This document shows, one piece after another, positions 1 through 7,803 of a stretch of 64,000 nt of DNA. The stretch lies in the NCBI RefSeq assembly GCF_036346105.1, contig NZ_CP107811.1, forward strand, positions 124,001 to 188,000. The letters are read 5' to 3'. The stretch's first letter is position 1; each line of letters opens with the position of its first letter. The translations under genes and the position numbers were made by a program. The DNA comes from Streptomyces sp. NBC_00539. Its GTDB lineage: Bacteria > Actinomycetota > Actinomycetes > Streptomycetales > Streptomycetaceae. The notes under the pieces are model-generated. The model ran no database searches. It was not told the DNA's origin and saw only the letters and a list, made by a program, of their open reading frames with translations.

Positions 1-1207
1 ACTCCTCAGCCGCCGTTCGTTCCGGTCCAGGTGGCAACGTCGCCACGTGCGCGCGGGCGGCTTCCAGATACTCGCCCAGGCGTGTCGCGCGGCGCCAAGC
101 AGCCTCTGGCAAGTCCAGCTGTCGGACACGGTAGTCCTCGGCGTACTGGTCGCGGACCTCGGCCATCGCGGCTTCCCAACGCAAGTGCTTCTGGAGTGCC
201 TGCTCAAGATCGGCCAAGCGCTTACGCTCGGCCGCCTCACCACGCAATCCGATCTCGTGGACGATCTCTGAGAGCTGCTCCTCCAGGAGACGCTCGGAGT
301 TGTCCGCCCACTCGGACCCATGGCGGGCATGGCCGCCTCGAAGGTCGAACCGCAGCCGATTGGAGGGTGTGTAGTCGTAACGGGGGATCATGACCCAGGA
401 GTACCTCTTGGCTTCTTCGAGTTCCTCGTCCGTCGGAACGTGCTCGCTGCGGTCCTTCTCCTGGACCACTCGGAACTCGACCGTCTCCCCCTGGGCTTTG
501 ATCGTGAAGTGTGGATCATGCGGAAGGCGGCGGTTATGCCGCGGTCCCGCGCCCACAGTGCCGGCAGCACAGGTGTGGCCGTTGCGTTCGACCGCGGTGA
601 GGAGCGCGTGCACGATCCGCAGAGCGCGTTGCTGGACTGGCCGTGTCAGCCCGAGCGGTTGCTTTGCCTTCCGCATCGCCTGGACGACGGCATGCGGACG
701 GGTCAGCCGTACCGGCACCACTACCGGTTCCAGAACCGTCAGGCGCCACGCGGGAATGTCCACGAGCTTGATCTCGACACCCTCAGGGCACTTCCAGTAC
801 TGCAGCTCTTTGGTCTCCTGGATCCGTCCGGATCGGCTCGCCGACGCGGCACGGCTCAACCAGGCGTCGGCGTCGGGGCCCGACCTCAGGATCCTGCCGC
901 CGGCTGCCTGCAGCTCCTCCAAGAGCTGATCGGTGAACGTCTTACGGGGCTGCTGCGGAACACCGGGTGGCGAAGATGGCGTGGTGACCTTGGGCAGCCG
1001 GGGGATGGGAAGCGCTCGCGTCGGGGATTTCGGTGCGGGGTAGGTGCCATGGGCCAGGTAATGGCGCCCAGCGTCGGTCAGGGCCGCCGTCCACACCCCA
1101 CTACGCCTGGATACCTTGACCAGTCCACGGTTCTGCAGGGCCTGGCAGCTCGTCTTGTACGTGGTGGCGGTCCCTTCGGAACATCCCTTTCCGACCCACT
1201 CCAGCAC
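1..1207 (-). CDS. Hypothetical protein with N-terminal winged-helix-like segment, C-terminus beyond window
   Basis: A continuous minus-strand frame runs from an in-frame TAG at 1241-1243 to the window edge. The first plausible start is GTG at 1207. The N-terminus reads LAVLEWV, a short helical region, LQNRGLVKVSRR and ALTDAGRHYL, which is the layout of a MarR/PadR-like winged helix. A Pro-rich linker follows, then a mixed region, and the distal part (about residues 270-400) is rich in Glu, Arg and Ala and probably helical or coiled-coil. I do not recognise the family with certainty; similar long hypothetical proteins occur in Streptomyces. No good Shine-Dalgarno precedes 1207, so the true N-terminus may be damaged. 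DNA binding is inferred from the N-terminal pattern only. Confidence 0.65.
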   Translation of the reverse strand, partial: MLEWVGKGCSEGTATTYKTSCQALQNRGLVKVSRRSGVWTAALTDAGRHYLAHGTYPAPKSPTRALPIPRLPKVTTPSSPPGVPQQPRKTFTDQLLEELQAAGGRILRSGPDADAWLSRAASASRSGRIQETKELQYWKCPEGVEIKLVDIPAWRLTVLEPVVVPVRLTRPHAVVQAMRKAKQPLGLTRPVQQRALRIVHALLTAVERNGHTCAAGTVGAGPRHNRRLPHDPHFTIKAQGETVEFRVVQEKDRSEHVPTDEELEEAKRYSWVMIPRYDYTPSNRLRFDLRGGHARHGSEWADNSERLLEEQLSEIVHEIGLRGEAAERKRLADLEQALQKHLRWEAAMAEVRDQYAEDYRVRQLDLPEAAWRRATRLGEYLEAARAHVATLPPGPERTAAEE

Positions 1208-1387
1208 CGCCAGTTGAGTGTCTGCTTCATCCCGTGCCTTCTACCGGTCGACAAGTTCGGCCCGGGACCCCGCCGTTCGGTGAGACCGGCCGGCAGCCGG
1301 TGAACTCGACAAGCCGCTCCAGGAGATCTGACCTCACCCACCGCGGAAGGTGATGACGCGGCACCCGCGCCGGCGAGGTGCTCGACC

Positions 1388-1660
1388 TCAGCGTCGGCGC
1401 CACCACCGGCGCGGCTCCTGCGGCCCGGCGGCCGGGGTGGGGAGGGAGGGTGGTGCGATCCGGTCCGCCTCCACGCCGAGCTTGTGGGGGTGAACGCACG
1501 CCGGGATGCCGTCGGCGGTGTACCGGTAGCCGTCGGCCGGGTCGAAGGGGCACTCCCGGGAGGGCCGGTCGTAGACGACGAACGCGGCACGCGGTAGCCG
1601 TAGCGCGGGGCAGGTCGCGCACGCGGGGTGGTCCGGGTCCGTCACGAACGGCGTCTGCAT
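1388..1660 (-). CDS. Small cysteine-containing hypothetical protein (90 aa)
   Basis: The protein starts MQTPFVTDPDHPACATCPAL and has a CxxC pair (C14, C17) plus C37 and C55 with nearby histidines, so a small metal-binding fold is possible. It ends in an Arg/Trp-rich tail. Codon use is typical of the window. The same frame stays open upstream into the PAP2 gene, but the translation there is a shadow, and a strong hairpin lies between. Function unknown. Confidence 0.5.
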   Translation of the reverse strand: MQTPFVTDPDHPACATCPALRLPRAAFVVYDRPSRECPFDPADGYRYTADGIPACVHPHKLGVEADRIAPPSLPTPAAGPQEPRRWWRRR

Positions 1661-1705
1661 GCCGGGACGGTAGCGGCACCGGCATCCGGCCGGAACACAT
1701 ACGGA

Positions 1706-1756
1706 ACACATGCGGAGAGGTCCCACCCGATCCGGGTGGGGCCGCTCCGCATGTGT
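1706..1756. terminator. Strong bipartite hairpin, probable terminator of the DedA/PAP2 operon
   Basis: Perfect 12-bp arms ACACATGCGGAG (1706-1717) and CTCCGCATGTGT (1745-1756) enclose a second hairpin, CCCACCCG (1722-1729) with CGGGTGGG (1733-1740). It sits 44 bases past the stop of the last gene of the minus-strand operon at 1800 and before the small gene starting at 1660. There is no clear U-tract, as is common for actinobacterial terminators. Confidence 0.6.
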
Positions 1757-1799
1757 GAAGGTCCATGGCACCACGGTGCGCCACCACACGGGACGCGGG

Positions 1800-2492
1800 T
1801 CAGACCGCGCTCCCGGACACCCGCACGACCCTGCGCATGACCGCGGGGGCGAGGGCGTAGCCGACGCCGAGCCAGACCAGGGCGTACAGCCAGCCGCCGA
1901 GGACGTCGCTGGGCCAGTGCACGCCGAGGTAGATCCGGCTGAGTCCGACGACGACGGCCCAGCAGGCCATGAGTGCGCAGCCGGTCCTGGCGAGGATGGG
2001 GCGGGTGCGCTGGAACAGGGCCCAGGCCAGTAGCCCGGCCATGAGCGCGGAAGTGCTGGTGTGACCGGAGGGGAAGGAGTAGCCGGAGGCCTGGGTGAGC
2101 CAGTCCACGGTGTCGGGGCGGGCCCGGTGGAGCAGGTGGAGCACGCCGTATCGGGCCGCCTGGGCGATGCCGAGGAAGAGCAGCGCGGCAGCTGCGGCCA
2201 GCAGCCGCCCGCGTGTGTCGCGGCCGACGAGGAGTCCGGCGGCGACAGCGCACAGGTAGGGGAAGGGCCCGGTCGCGGTCGCGGTGACGGTGCGCGCGAG
2301 CGTGACGACGGCGTCCGGCCGGTGGCGTGCGGACCAAAGGTGCATGCTCCGGTCCACCGGGTAGGGAACGCCGTGCCGGCTCGCGACGAGCGCGGCCAGC
2401 AGGACGAAGAGAGCGCCACACAGCGCCGCCACGCCCAGCGCCGCCCCGGTGCCGCGGCGGCCGCGGTCCGCCGGCGCGGCGTCCTGGTTCAT
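1800..2492 (-). CDS. PAP2-family phosphatase (second copy), membrane
   Basis: 230-aa multi-pass protein starting MNQDAAPADRG. It shows the PAP2 motifs PSGH (in SFPSGHTSTSAL) and SRIYLGVHWPSDV (SR-x5-H-x3-D). The first motif is altered: RARPD is present but the lysine expected seven residues before the Arg-Pro is replaced by a hydrophobic residue. PAP2 enzymes remove phosphate from lipid phosphates or pyrophosphates, including undecaprenyl pyrophosphate, at the outer membrane face. Its ATG overlaps the stop of the upstream PAP2 gene as ATGA, indicating translational coupling in the DedA-PAP2-PAP2 operon. The natural substrate cannot be read from sequence; the altered motif may change or weaken activity. 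Confidence 0.85.
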   Translation of the reverse strand: MNQDAAPADRGRRGTGAALGVAALCGALFVLLAALVASRHGVPYPVDRSMHLWSARHRPDAVVTLARTVTATATGPFPYLCAVAAGLLVGRDTRGRLLAAAAALLFLGIAQAARYGVLHLLHRARPDTVDWLTQASGYSFPSGHTSTSALMAGLLAWALFQRTRPILARTGCALMACWAVVVGLSRIYLGVHWPSDVLGGWLYALVWLGVGYALAPAVMRRVVRVSGSAV

Positions 2493-3094
2493 CTCGGGGC
2501 CACCAGTGGGCGCAGCCGAGTATTGCGCGCCCGCTCGACGAGTGGGGCGCCGCGCCGGGCGGTGCGGGTCAGGAGCCAGCCCAGAGCGGCCCCGACGACC
2601 AGGCCGAGGGCGACGTCGTGCGGGTAGTGGGCGCCGACCCAGACGCGGGAGAAGGCCATCAGGAGCGCCGCGGCGGCGGCGACGGCGCCGAGGCGGCGGT
2701 CGGTGAGCCAGATGGCGATCGCGGCGGCCGCGGCGATGGCGGCGTGGTTGCTCGGAAAGGACCAGTCGCCCAGAGGGGGGCACGCCTCCAGCGTGACGGT
2801 GTGCAGGGTCTGGCAGGGCCGCTGCTCTCGGATCACCGACTTGAGCAGGGTGTCGGCGGTGAAGGCCAGCACCACGGTGAGCGGCGCGGCCAACGCCATG
2901 GCGATCCGCCCCGCGTCTGTCGGCCGGGCTCGCCACCAGGCCGCCAGCATGAGCAGTGCGAAGAGCGCCAAGCCGTACGTCGACCACGCCGACATCAGAG
3001 AGTCCAGCCAGCCCGGCGCGCGGTGGGCGAGATCGGTGACGCGGGTGTAGAGGGGGCCGTCGACGGACGGGCCGTCCAGGGCGGTCAGGCTCAC
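2489..3094 (-). CDS. PAP2-family phosphatase (first copy), membrane
   Basis: 201-aa membrane protein with start GTG 3094, overlapping the DedA stop by four bases (GTGA). The three PAP2 motifs are visible: KSVIREQRP (K-x6-RP), FPSNHAAIAA (PSGH motif with Asn for Gly) and SRVWVGAHYPHDV. These form the acid phosphatase site with a catalytic His and a Lys/Arg phosphate clamp. By family it may dephosphorylate undecaprenyl pyrophosphate (BcrC-like) or another lipid phosphate. Its place in an operon with DedA and beside a BlaI/M56 pair supports a role in lipid-carrier recycling; this is inference. Confidence 0.88.
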   Translation of the reverse strand: MSLTALDGPSVDGPLYTRVTDLAHRAPGWLDSLMSAWSTYGLALFALLMLAAWWRARPTDAGRIAMALAAPLTVVLAFTADTLLKSVIREQRPCQTLHTVTLEACPPLGDWSFPSNHAAIAAAAAIAIWLTDRRLGAVAAAAALLMAFSRVWVGAHYPHDVALGLVVGAALGWLLTRTARRGAPLVERARNTRLRPLVAPR

Positions 3095-3759
3095 TGCGAG
3101 CCTCCGTTCGACGTCTTGCGGGTGCGCGCGCGGAGCATCTCCAGGGCCAGCGGGGTGAGGGAGACGAGCACCACGAGGGCCACGATGGGCAGTAGGTAGC
3201 GGTCCACATTCGGCACGGAGGAACCGAGCCCGTATCCGGCGAAGACGAGGAGGACGGTCCAGAGGAGGCCGCCGACGATCTGCCAGAGGGTGAAGAGGGG
3301 TGCGGGCACGTTCAGCGCGCCGGCCAGCGGGTTGAGCACGGTGCGCACGATGGGGACGAAGCGGGCCAGCACGATGGCCTTGGCGTGCCCGTAGCGCTCC
3401 AGCAGCTCCTCGGCGCGCTCGGCGCCCTCGTGGAGCTTGCGGCTGTGGCTGCGGGACAGCAGCGCCCGGCCGCCGCGCCGGCCGATCAGGTAGCCGGCCT
3501 GGGCGCCCAGCAGGGCTCCGGCGACCGCGGCGGCCAGCACTTGCGGGAGGGAGAGGTGCACGGGTCCGTGGTTGCCGGGCACGCACAGCAGTCCGGCGGT
3601 GAAGAGCAGCGAATCGCCCGGCAGGAAGAAGCCGACCAGCAGGCCCGTCTCGGCGAACATCACCGCCGCGATGCCGAGGGCGCCGAACGCCGAGAGCAGC
3701 GAGCCCGCGTCGAGGAGGTTCACGGCCTGCGGCGCTGCCGTCAGGGCTGATAGGGCCAT
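3091..3759 (-). CDS. DedA/SNARE-associated family membrane protein
   Basis: 222-aa DedA-type protein starting MALSALTAAPQAVNLLDAG. It has the family motifs ETGLLVGFFLPGDSLLF near residues 42-56, the GYLIGRRGG segment, and FVPIVRTVLNPLAG near 134-147 (F-x-P-x-x-R-T). DedA proteins include the undecaprenyl phosphate translocases UptA and others active in membrane homeostasis. It is the first gene of a tightly overlapping minus-strand operon with two PAP2 phosphatases. Its start lies 112 bp from a divergent BlaI-type repressor gene, with two BlaI-like operators in between that could control both directions. Confidence 0.9.
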   Translation of the reverse strand: MALSALTAAPQAVNLLDAGSLLSAFGALGIAAVMFAETGLLVGFFLPGDSLLFTAGLLCVPGNHGPVHLSLPQVLAAAVAGALLGAQAGYLIGRRGGRALLSRSHSRKLHEGAERAEELLERYGHAKAIVLARFVPIVRTVLNPLAGALNVPAPLFTLWQIVGGLLWTVLLVFAGYGLGSSVPNVDRYLLPIVALVVLVSLTPLALEMLRARTRKTSNGGSQ

Positions 3760-3810
3760 GATGTGCTGCTCCCATAATGTGAGTGGGCCAGGCCGGACCG
3801 GAACTCCGGC

Positions 3811-3847
3811 GTCTACAGTGAAGTAGACGGTCTACATTACTGTAGAC
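3811..3847. promoter_or_regulatory. Two tandem BlaI/MecI-type operators
   Basis: Two dyads lie side by side: GTCTACAGTGAAGTAGAC (3811-3828) and GTCTACATTACTGTAGAC (3830-3847). The second matches the BlaI operator core TACA-N-TGTA pattern almost exactly; the first is slightly degenerate. They fill the gap between the divergent DedA operon and the BlaI gene, so repression of both and autoregulation are likely. Confidence 0.82.
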
Positions 3848-3870
3848 GTAATTGTGTGGAGGGTCTTTCC

Positions 3871-4242
3871 ATGGGTGATACGAACGGGGAGCGGAGGCCG
3901 TCGGGCGAGCTGGAGGCGAGCGTGCTCGCCGCCCTGTGGGCCGCCGATGGTCCGCAGACCCCGGCTCAGGTGCAGCGGCTGCTGGGTTCCTCGCTCGCGC
4001 GGACGACCGTGACGACGATCCTGTCCCGCCTGTACGAGAAGGGGACGGTCACCCGTTCCCGTTCGGGCCGCGGGTTCGCGTACGTCCCGACCGAGGACGC
4101 GTCGGGCCTGACCGCCCGGCGGATGCACTCGGAACTGGAGAAGACCGAGGACCGGGGCGCCGTGCTGTCCCGGTTCGTCTCGCAGCTCAACGACGAGGAC
4201 GAGCGGCTCCTGCGGGCCCTCCTTGAAGGAGGCGCGACATGA
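3871..4242 (+). CDS. BlaI/MecI-family transcriptional repressor
   Basis: 123-aa winged-helix protein: ELEASVLAALW, TPAQVQRLLGSSLARTTVTTILSRLYEKGTVTRSRSGRGFAYVP is the canonical BlaI DNA-binding wing. The C-terminal helices (residues about 80-120) form the dimer region that a cognate M56 protease normally cleaves. The start at ATG 3871 is chosen because GGAGGG lies seven bases upstream; a GTG at 3856 would put the Shine-Dalgarno inside the gene. Its stop overlaps the M56 gene (ATGA). It should bind the two dyads just upstream. Confidence 0.92.
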   Translation: MGDTNGERRPSGELEASVLAALWAADGPQTPAQVQRLLGSSLARTTVTTILSRLYEKGTVTRSRSGRGFAYVPTEDASGLTARRMHSELEKTEDRGAVLSRFVSQLNDEDERLLRALLEGGAT

Positions 4243-5195
4243 TCTACATGGTGTGGCTGCCGCTGCTCGTCCCCTTCCTGGCCGGCCCGGCCGGCCGGCG
4301 GCTGGTCGCCTGCCTGCCCCCGGCCCAGGCGGCGTGGCTGTTGACGATCACCGCAGCGGGCCTTGCCCTCGGCAGCACCACCGCGCTTGCGCTGCTCGTC
4401 ATCCCCGGCGCCACCCGCCTGCACGCGGTGGCGACGCTGGGCAGGCTGCTCACCCCGCTCGCCACGGGCTCCCCCGACTCCGTCGTGGCCGTCGCCCTCG
4501 CAGCTTCGGGCCTGCTGGCGTGGTGCGCCTTCGTGCTGGTACGCGGGCTGTACCGGCGCCTGGTGCAGCTGCGCGAGGCGAGGCGGCTGGCCGCCCGGGC
4601 CGGCAGCGAGCTCGTCGTGCTAGCCGACGACTTTCCAGACGCCTACGCGCTGCCCGGCCGCCCGGGCCGAATCGTGGCGACCTCCGGCATGCTCCGGGCC
4701 CTGTCGCCCGCCGAGCGCGAGGCTCTGCTCGCCCACGAGCGTGCCCACCTCACGGGCCGGCACCACCGCTTCACCGCCGTGGTGGAGCTGGCCGCGCTGT
4801 GCCACCCCGCACTGCGGGCCCTGCGGGAACCGCTCGTATACGCCCTGGAGCGCAGCGCCGACGAGCACGCCGCCCACGCCGTCGGCGACCGGCGCCTCAC
4901 GGCGCAGGCCATCGGCAAGGCCGCCCTGGCCGTCCGCGCGGCCCGCGCCGCCTGTCCGGCCGCCGCGCGACGACGGCCCGGCATCGCGCTGGCCGCGACG
5001 GCGGGCCCCGTGCCCCGCCGGGTCGCGGCCCTGCTCGACCAGCACTCCGGGACCGCGCGCACTCGGCGCGACACCCGGATCGCCATCGCCGCCGCCCTGC
5101 TGGCTTGTCTGGCGCTGTCGGCGACATCGGCCGTGGAGGCCGCCGACGATCTGCACACAAGCATCGAAGTCGCGCAGGGCGAACTCCCTCGGTAG
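4239..5195 (+). CDS. M56-family membrane metalloprotease (BlaR/MecR-like, no sensor domain)
   Basis: 318-aa protein with hydrophobic segments near residues 4-20, 32-56 and 82-103, a cytoplasmic peptidase region, and a C-terminal hydrophobic segment near 285-302. The zinc site HERAH is at 166-170, with ERSAD at 204-208 supplying the probable third ligand. Family members cleave BlaI-type repressors. Unlike staphylococcal BlaR1 there is no C-terminal penicillin-binding domain; only about 15 residues follow the last membrane segment, so any signal must be sensed by the membrane part or a partner. It is translationally coupled to the repressor. Confidence 0.9.
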   Translation: MIYMVWLPLLVPFLAGPAGRRLVACLPPAQAAWLLTITAAGLALGSTTALALLVIPGATRLHAVATLGRLLTPLATGSPDSVVAVALAASGLLAWCAFVLVRGLYRRLVQLREARRLAARAGSELVVLADDFPDAYALPGRPGRIVATSGMLRALSPAEREALLAHERAHLTGRHHRFTAVVELAALCHPALRALREPLVYALERSADEHAAHAVGDRRLTAQAIGKAALAVRAARAACPAAARRRPGIALAATAGPVPRRVAALLDQHSGTARTRRDTRIAIAAALLACLALSATSAVEAADDLHTSIEVAQGELPR

Positions 5196-5816
5196 ATCAG
5201 CGGACCGTCCGGGTGAACCGCCACGACCGCCTGGAGCGCGTGGCCTCGTTCCCGCACACCCCCGCCCCCTCTCCCCCGGCGAGCGGCGCCGTCCGGCTGG
5301 CCGTCGCTGCCATCACCTGCGCCTTGACAAGGGCGTTGCGAGACCGAGTCCGGCTTCCCTGCCGGGCGCCGAGCACGGAGCCGCGTGCTGTCGTCCGAGC
5401 CCCATCGCCTCCGGGACGGCGGTCTCCACCACCCGCGCCCGCAACTGGGTACCGGTGTTCACTGGCGGGCGGATGGGGTGGCGTCCCTCATGACGCCACC
5501 TCCCTGCGTGGGGCATGCCGTGCTCGGTCCGGGTGGCGGGCGAGAACTCCGCAGGAGTGGGTGTCGGTCCATTCGCCGCGGATCAGATCGTCTTAGATGT
5601 CGTGTCCTTCGAGCCGGAATACCGCGCGTTCCAGGACTCGCTTGGAGCCGGGGCCGGTCCGGAACTCAGGGCGGGCTCGGCGCTGTTTTCGAGGCGGTGA
5701 TCGACCCCCGCACCGAGCGTGGCCAGTCCGCCCGTGATGCGACGTGACCACCCTCGGGGAGGCTCTCTCGGGGGCGACCCACACCATTGCCGACTGCGTG
5801 GACGGCGGGGTACCCG
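5196..5816. other. No convincing gene; degenerate intergenic DNA
   Basis: I find no frame with a recognisable protein, good ribosome site and consistent codon use. A short plus-strand stretch near 5570-5690 reads DQIVLDVVSFEPEYRAFQDSL and could be a scrap of a former gene. Confidence 0.4.
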
Positions 5817-6012
5817 CTATCCGATGACCTGATCGCACAAGCGCGGACCGCACTGCGCCACCTCGATGTCGCCAGGGAATCACTTCGCGCGCCGCGGGTG
5901 CTGGGCAAGCCACCCCAACACGGCCTCCCGCAACAACCTCGCCGCCGCATACCGGTCGGCGGGGGATCCGGGCCGGGCCAGCCCCCTGTACGAGCAGACC
6001 CTCACGGAGCTT
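5817..6012 (+). pseudogene. TPR (NB-ARC/TPR-type) protein fragment
   Basis: The plus strand encodes HPNTASRNNLAAAYRSAGD followed by GRASPLYEQTLTE, a textbook tetratricopeptide unit of the TPR_12 type found in actinobacterial NB-ARC/TPR proteins. The preceding half (ALRHLDVARESL) is in another frame. Homology stops abruptly where a minus-strand gene tail begins, so this is a truncated, frameshifted remnant. Confidence 0.55.
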
Positions 6013-6021
6013 CTACTGCAC

Positions 6022-6438
6022 TCAGCGCACGAAGTTCGTCACTGTGCCGTGGTTGTGGGTCAGGCCCCAGAGGAACAGCCCCACGATGATCGCCAGCAGG
6101 ACCAGCCCCGGCACGTTCTCGGACCCCCAACTGACGGGCTGCCAAACCGGTGCGCCGGGTGTGGCGTCGTCGTGTGCAGCGTCGGAGTCGGCGCGCTGCC
6201 GGGGCGCGACATCGGCCTCACCCCGGGCGATCCGAACGGCGACTTGGCGCACGTCGGCCGCGTGGTAGGTCGGCTCGCGGGTAAGGTCCGGGGAGGGCGC
6301 AGCCGAGGTACGTACGCTGTTGGCCAGCGCCACGGCCGTGATACTGATCGGCCTGATCTGCGGCCAGGCCTTTTGGACTTCGGCCTTCGTCAGCCAGCCT
6401 TCCCCCTCCTCAAGGTCGGGCTCGTCCGCTGCCCCCAT
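6022..6438 (-). CDS. Hypothetical single-pass membrane protein
   Basis: 138 aa starting MGAADEPDLEEGEGWLTKAE. The N-terminal half is soluble and acidic; one membrane helix, VPGLVLLAIIVGLFLWGL, lies close to the C-terminus, followed by the short tail THNHGTVTNFVR. This tail-anchored layout suggests a cytoplasmic domain. A longer form starting at 6486 is possible; ATG 6438 is preferred because a GAGGGGG stretch precedes it. No family recognised. Confidence 0.55.
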   Translation of the reverse strand: MGAADEPDLEEGEGWLTKAEVQKAWPQIRPISITAVALANSVRTSAAPSPDLTREPTYHAADVRQVAVRIARGEADVAPRQRADSDAAHDDATPGAPVWQPVSWGSENVPGLVLLAIIVGLFLWGLTHNHGTVTNFVR

Positions 6439-6525
6439 TCGAAGTCCGCCCCCTCGCTCGCCGGTCACCCTTGGCTTGATACCCAAACCGCCGAAAGATC
6501 ACCCGCCAGGCAGTCACACTCGAAC

Positions 6526-6780
6526 TCACGCCCACCGCGATCGGTAGAGAAACGACTCCTCAGAGGCGTTTTCGTCTGGACTGCCACATTTCCCGCTTCT
6601 CGGGGTGCGGGATGGTGGCGCACGTGAGGTTGTGGAGGCGGTCGATGCCCGTGGGGCACGGGGGGCTGCGGATGGGGTAGAAGACGGCGCTGCCACCTGC
6701 GTCATCAGCACCGGCGAAAACGTTAGTGCTGCTGCGGCAAGCGGGCCCGCCATGACCGCGACAATTCGATTCGCGGGCAT
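6526..6780 (-). CDS. Small secreted Ser/Pro/Ala-rich protein
   Basis: 84 aa with AAGGAG seven to eight bases before ATG 6780, which fixes the start. MPANRIVAVMAGPLAAAAL and the next dozen residues form a signal peptide with likely cleavage after TQVA. The mature part is rich in Ser, Thr, Pro and Arg and ends GSPDENASEESFLYRSRWA with one Cys. No known family. The good start signal and signal peptide argue for a real gene; the downstream part may be degraded. Confidence 0.5.
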   Translation of the reverse strand: MPANRIVAVMAGPLAAAALTFSPVLMTQVAAPSSTPSAAPRAPRASTASTTSRAPPSRTPRSGKCGSPDENASEESFLYRSRWA

Positions 6781-6849
6781 AGCTTTCGTCTCCTTCGAGA
6801 GGGAGCGGTAGCTACACCGCGATGCGGCGGGCACCATGCAGGCCGGTAG

Positions 6850-7332
6850 ATTCCGGCTTGCACCGCTGCCGACAGCCTCGCCGAGGCGGTGGAGGAGGCC
6901 TTCCGCCAGCACCCGGACGCAGAGGTGCTGCTGAGCTTCACCGGTCTTGGTGTCCAGCTCGCCGCCCGTGTTCTGTCCCAGGTTGGGGACGACCGCACGC
7001 ACTTCGCTGACGCCCGCGGTCTCAAGGCCTACGCCGGCTCCTCACCCGTCACCCGCGCCTCGGGCAAGAAGTCCGCCATCACCAGACGGTGGGTGACGAA
7101 CGACAGACGCAACCACGCCGGCTACCTATGGGCCTTCTCCGCGCTTCGCCACTCGCCAGGTGCCGGAGCCCACTACCGACGCCGACGCGAACAAGGCGAC
7201 TGGCACACCACCGTCGCCCTGCACACCACCATCGGCCGGGTCCGTATGCCGATGGAGATGAGCGCCATCGACCGCCTGCCACCACCCCGCACACTCACAG
7301 GAGAGGGCACCCCACAAGTGCCAAAAAGGTGA
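6850..7332 (+). mobile_element. IS110-family transposase remnant (C-terminal half)
   Basis: The frame opens after a TAG at 6847-6849 and reads LLSFTGLGVQLAARVLSQVGD, ARGLKAYAGSSPVTRASGKK, then AGYLWAFSALRHSPGA. This is the Transposase_20 (C-terminal, serine-containing) domain of IS110 elements. The N-terminal DEDD catalytic domain is absent, and past about 7200 the sequence departs from the family. I see no ends or target duplication. It is an inactive fragment. Confidence 0.8.
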
Positions 7333-7533
7333 CAGGCCGGCAGCTCGGTAGGGCTGTCCGTCGTACGTGGACCACTGCACGTGCCGAGGGCGACGGCCAC
7401 CGGCCGGTTCAGCGACTCCCACGGACACCTACCGTGAGCCACTTGGGTGTGCGCAGTTGATTGTGTCCGGCCTTCGAGGGATCAGCATGTTAGAGATATA
7501 GAGACATCGTCGGAAAACAGGAGGTATCTAGTG

Positions 7534-7803
7534 ATGCGTGCTCATCTTCTCCGCATGGCGGCTGTCGTCGGTGCCGCCGCTGTCATGACCCTCGGCGGCG
7601 CCGCCGTGGCAAGCGCCGACGGGGGTGTCGGCAATGCGGGTATCGGTAACTCCGGCGTAGGCAATGCGGGTATCGGCAACTGGGGTGTGGGCAATGCCGG
7701 CGAGGTGAACGGGGGGCTGGGCAATGCCGGCATCGCCAACTCCGGGATCGGTAGTGCTGGAATCGGCAACGCCGGAGTCGGCAGCGCGGGTATCGGCAAC
7801 TAA
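7534..7803 (+). CDS. Small secreted protein of about 12 GxGNx pentapeptide repeats
   Basis: 89 aa. An AGGAGG at 7519-7524 precedes ATG 7534 (an in-frame GTG at 7531 is an alternative). The signal peptide is MRAHLLRMAAVVGAAAVMTL followed by GGAAVASA. The whole mature protein is a five-residue repeat: GVGNA GIGNS GVGNA GIGNW, GVGNA GEVNG GLGNA GIANS, GIGSA GIGNA GVGSA GIGN. This period and composition resemble the NxGxGNxG repeats of mycobacterial PPE-MPTR proteins, without a PPE domain. It lies inside decayed DNA but has an intact start, signal and stop. Function unknown; a surface or matrix role is a guess. Confidence 0.72.
   Translation: MRAHLLRMAAVVGAAAVMTLGGAAVASADGGVGNAGIGNSGVGNAGIGNWGVGNAGEVNGGLGNAGIANSGIGSAGIGNAGVGSAGIGN

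Noticed and set aside
320-1303. Long plus-strand frame of 327 codons
   Set aside because: It is the shadow of the minus-strand gene at 1-1207, which shows consistent protein-like sequence; the plus frame has none.
1388-2419. 343-codon minus-strand frame joining the small Cys protein to upstream sequence
   Set aside because: The upstream part is an off-frame reading of the PAP2 gene and a strong hairpin separates them; only the last 90 codons look real.
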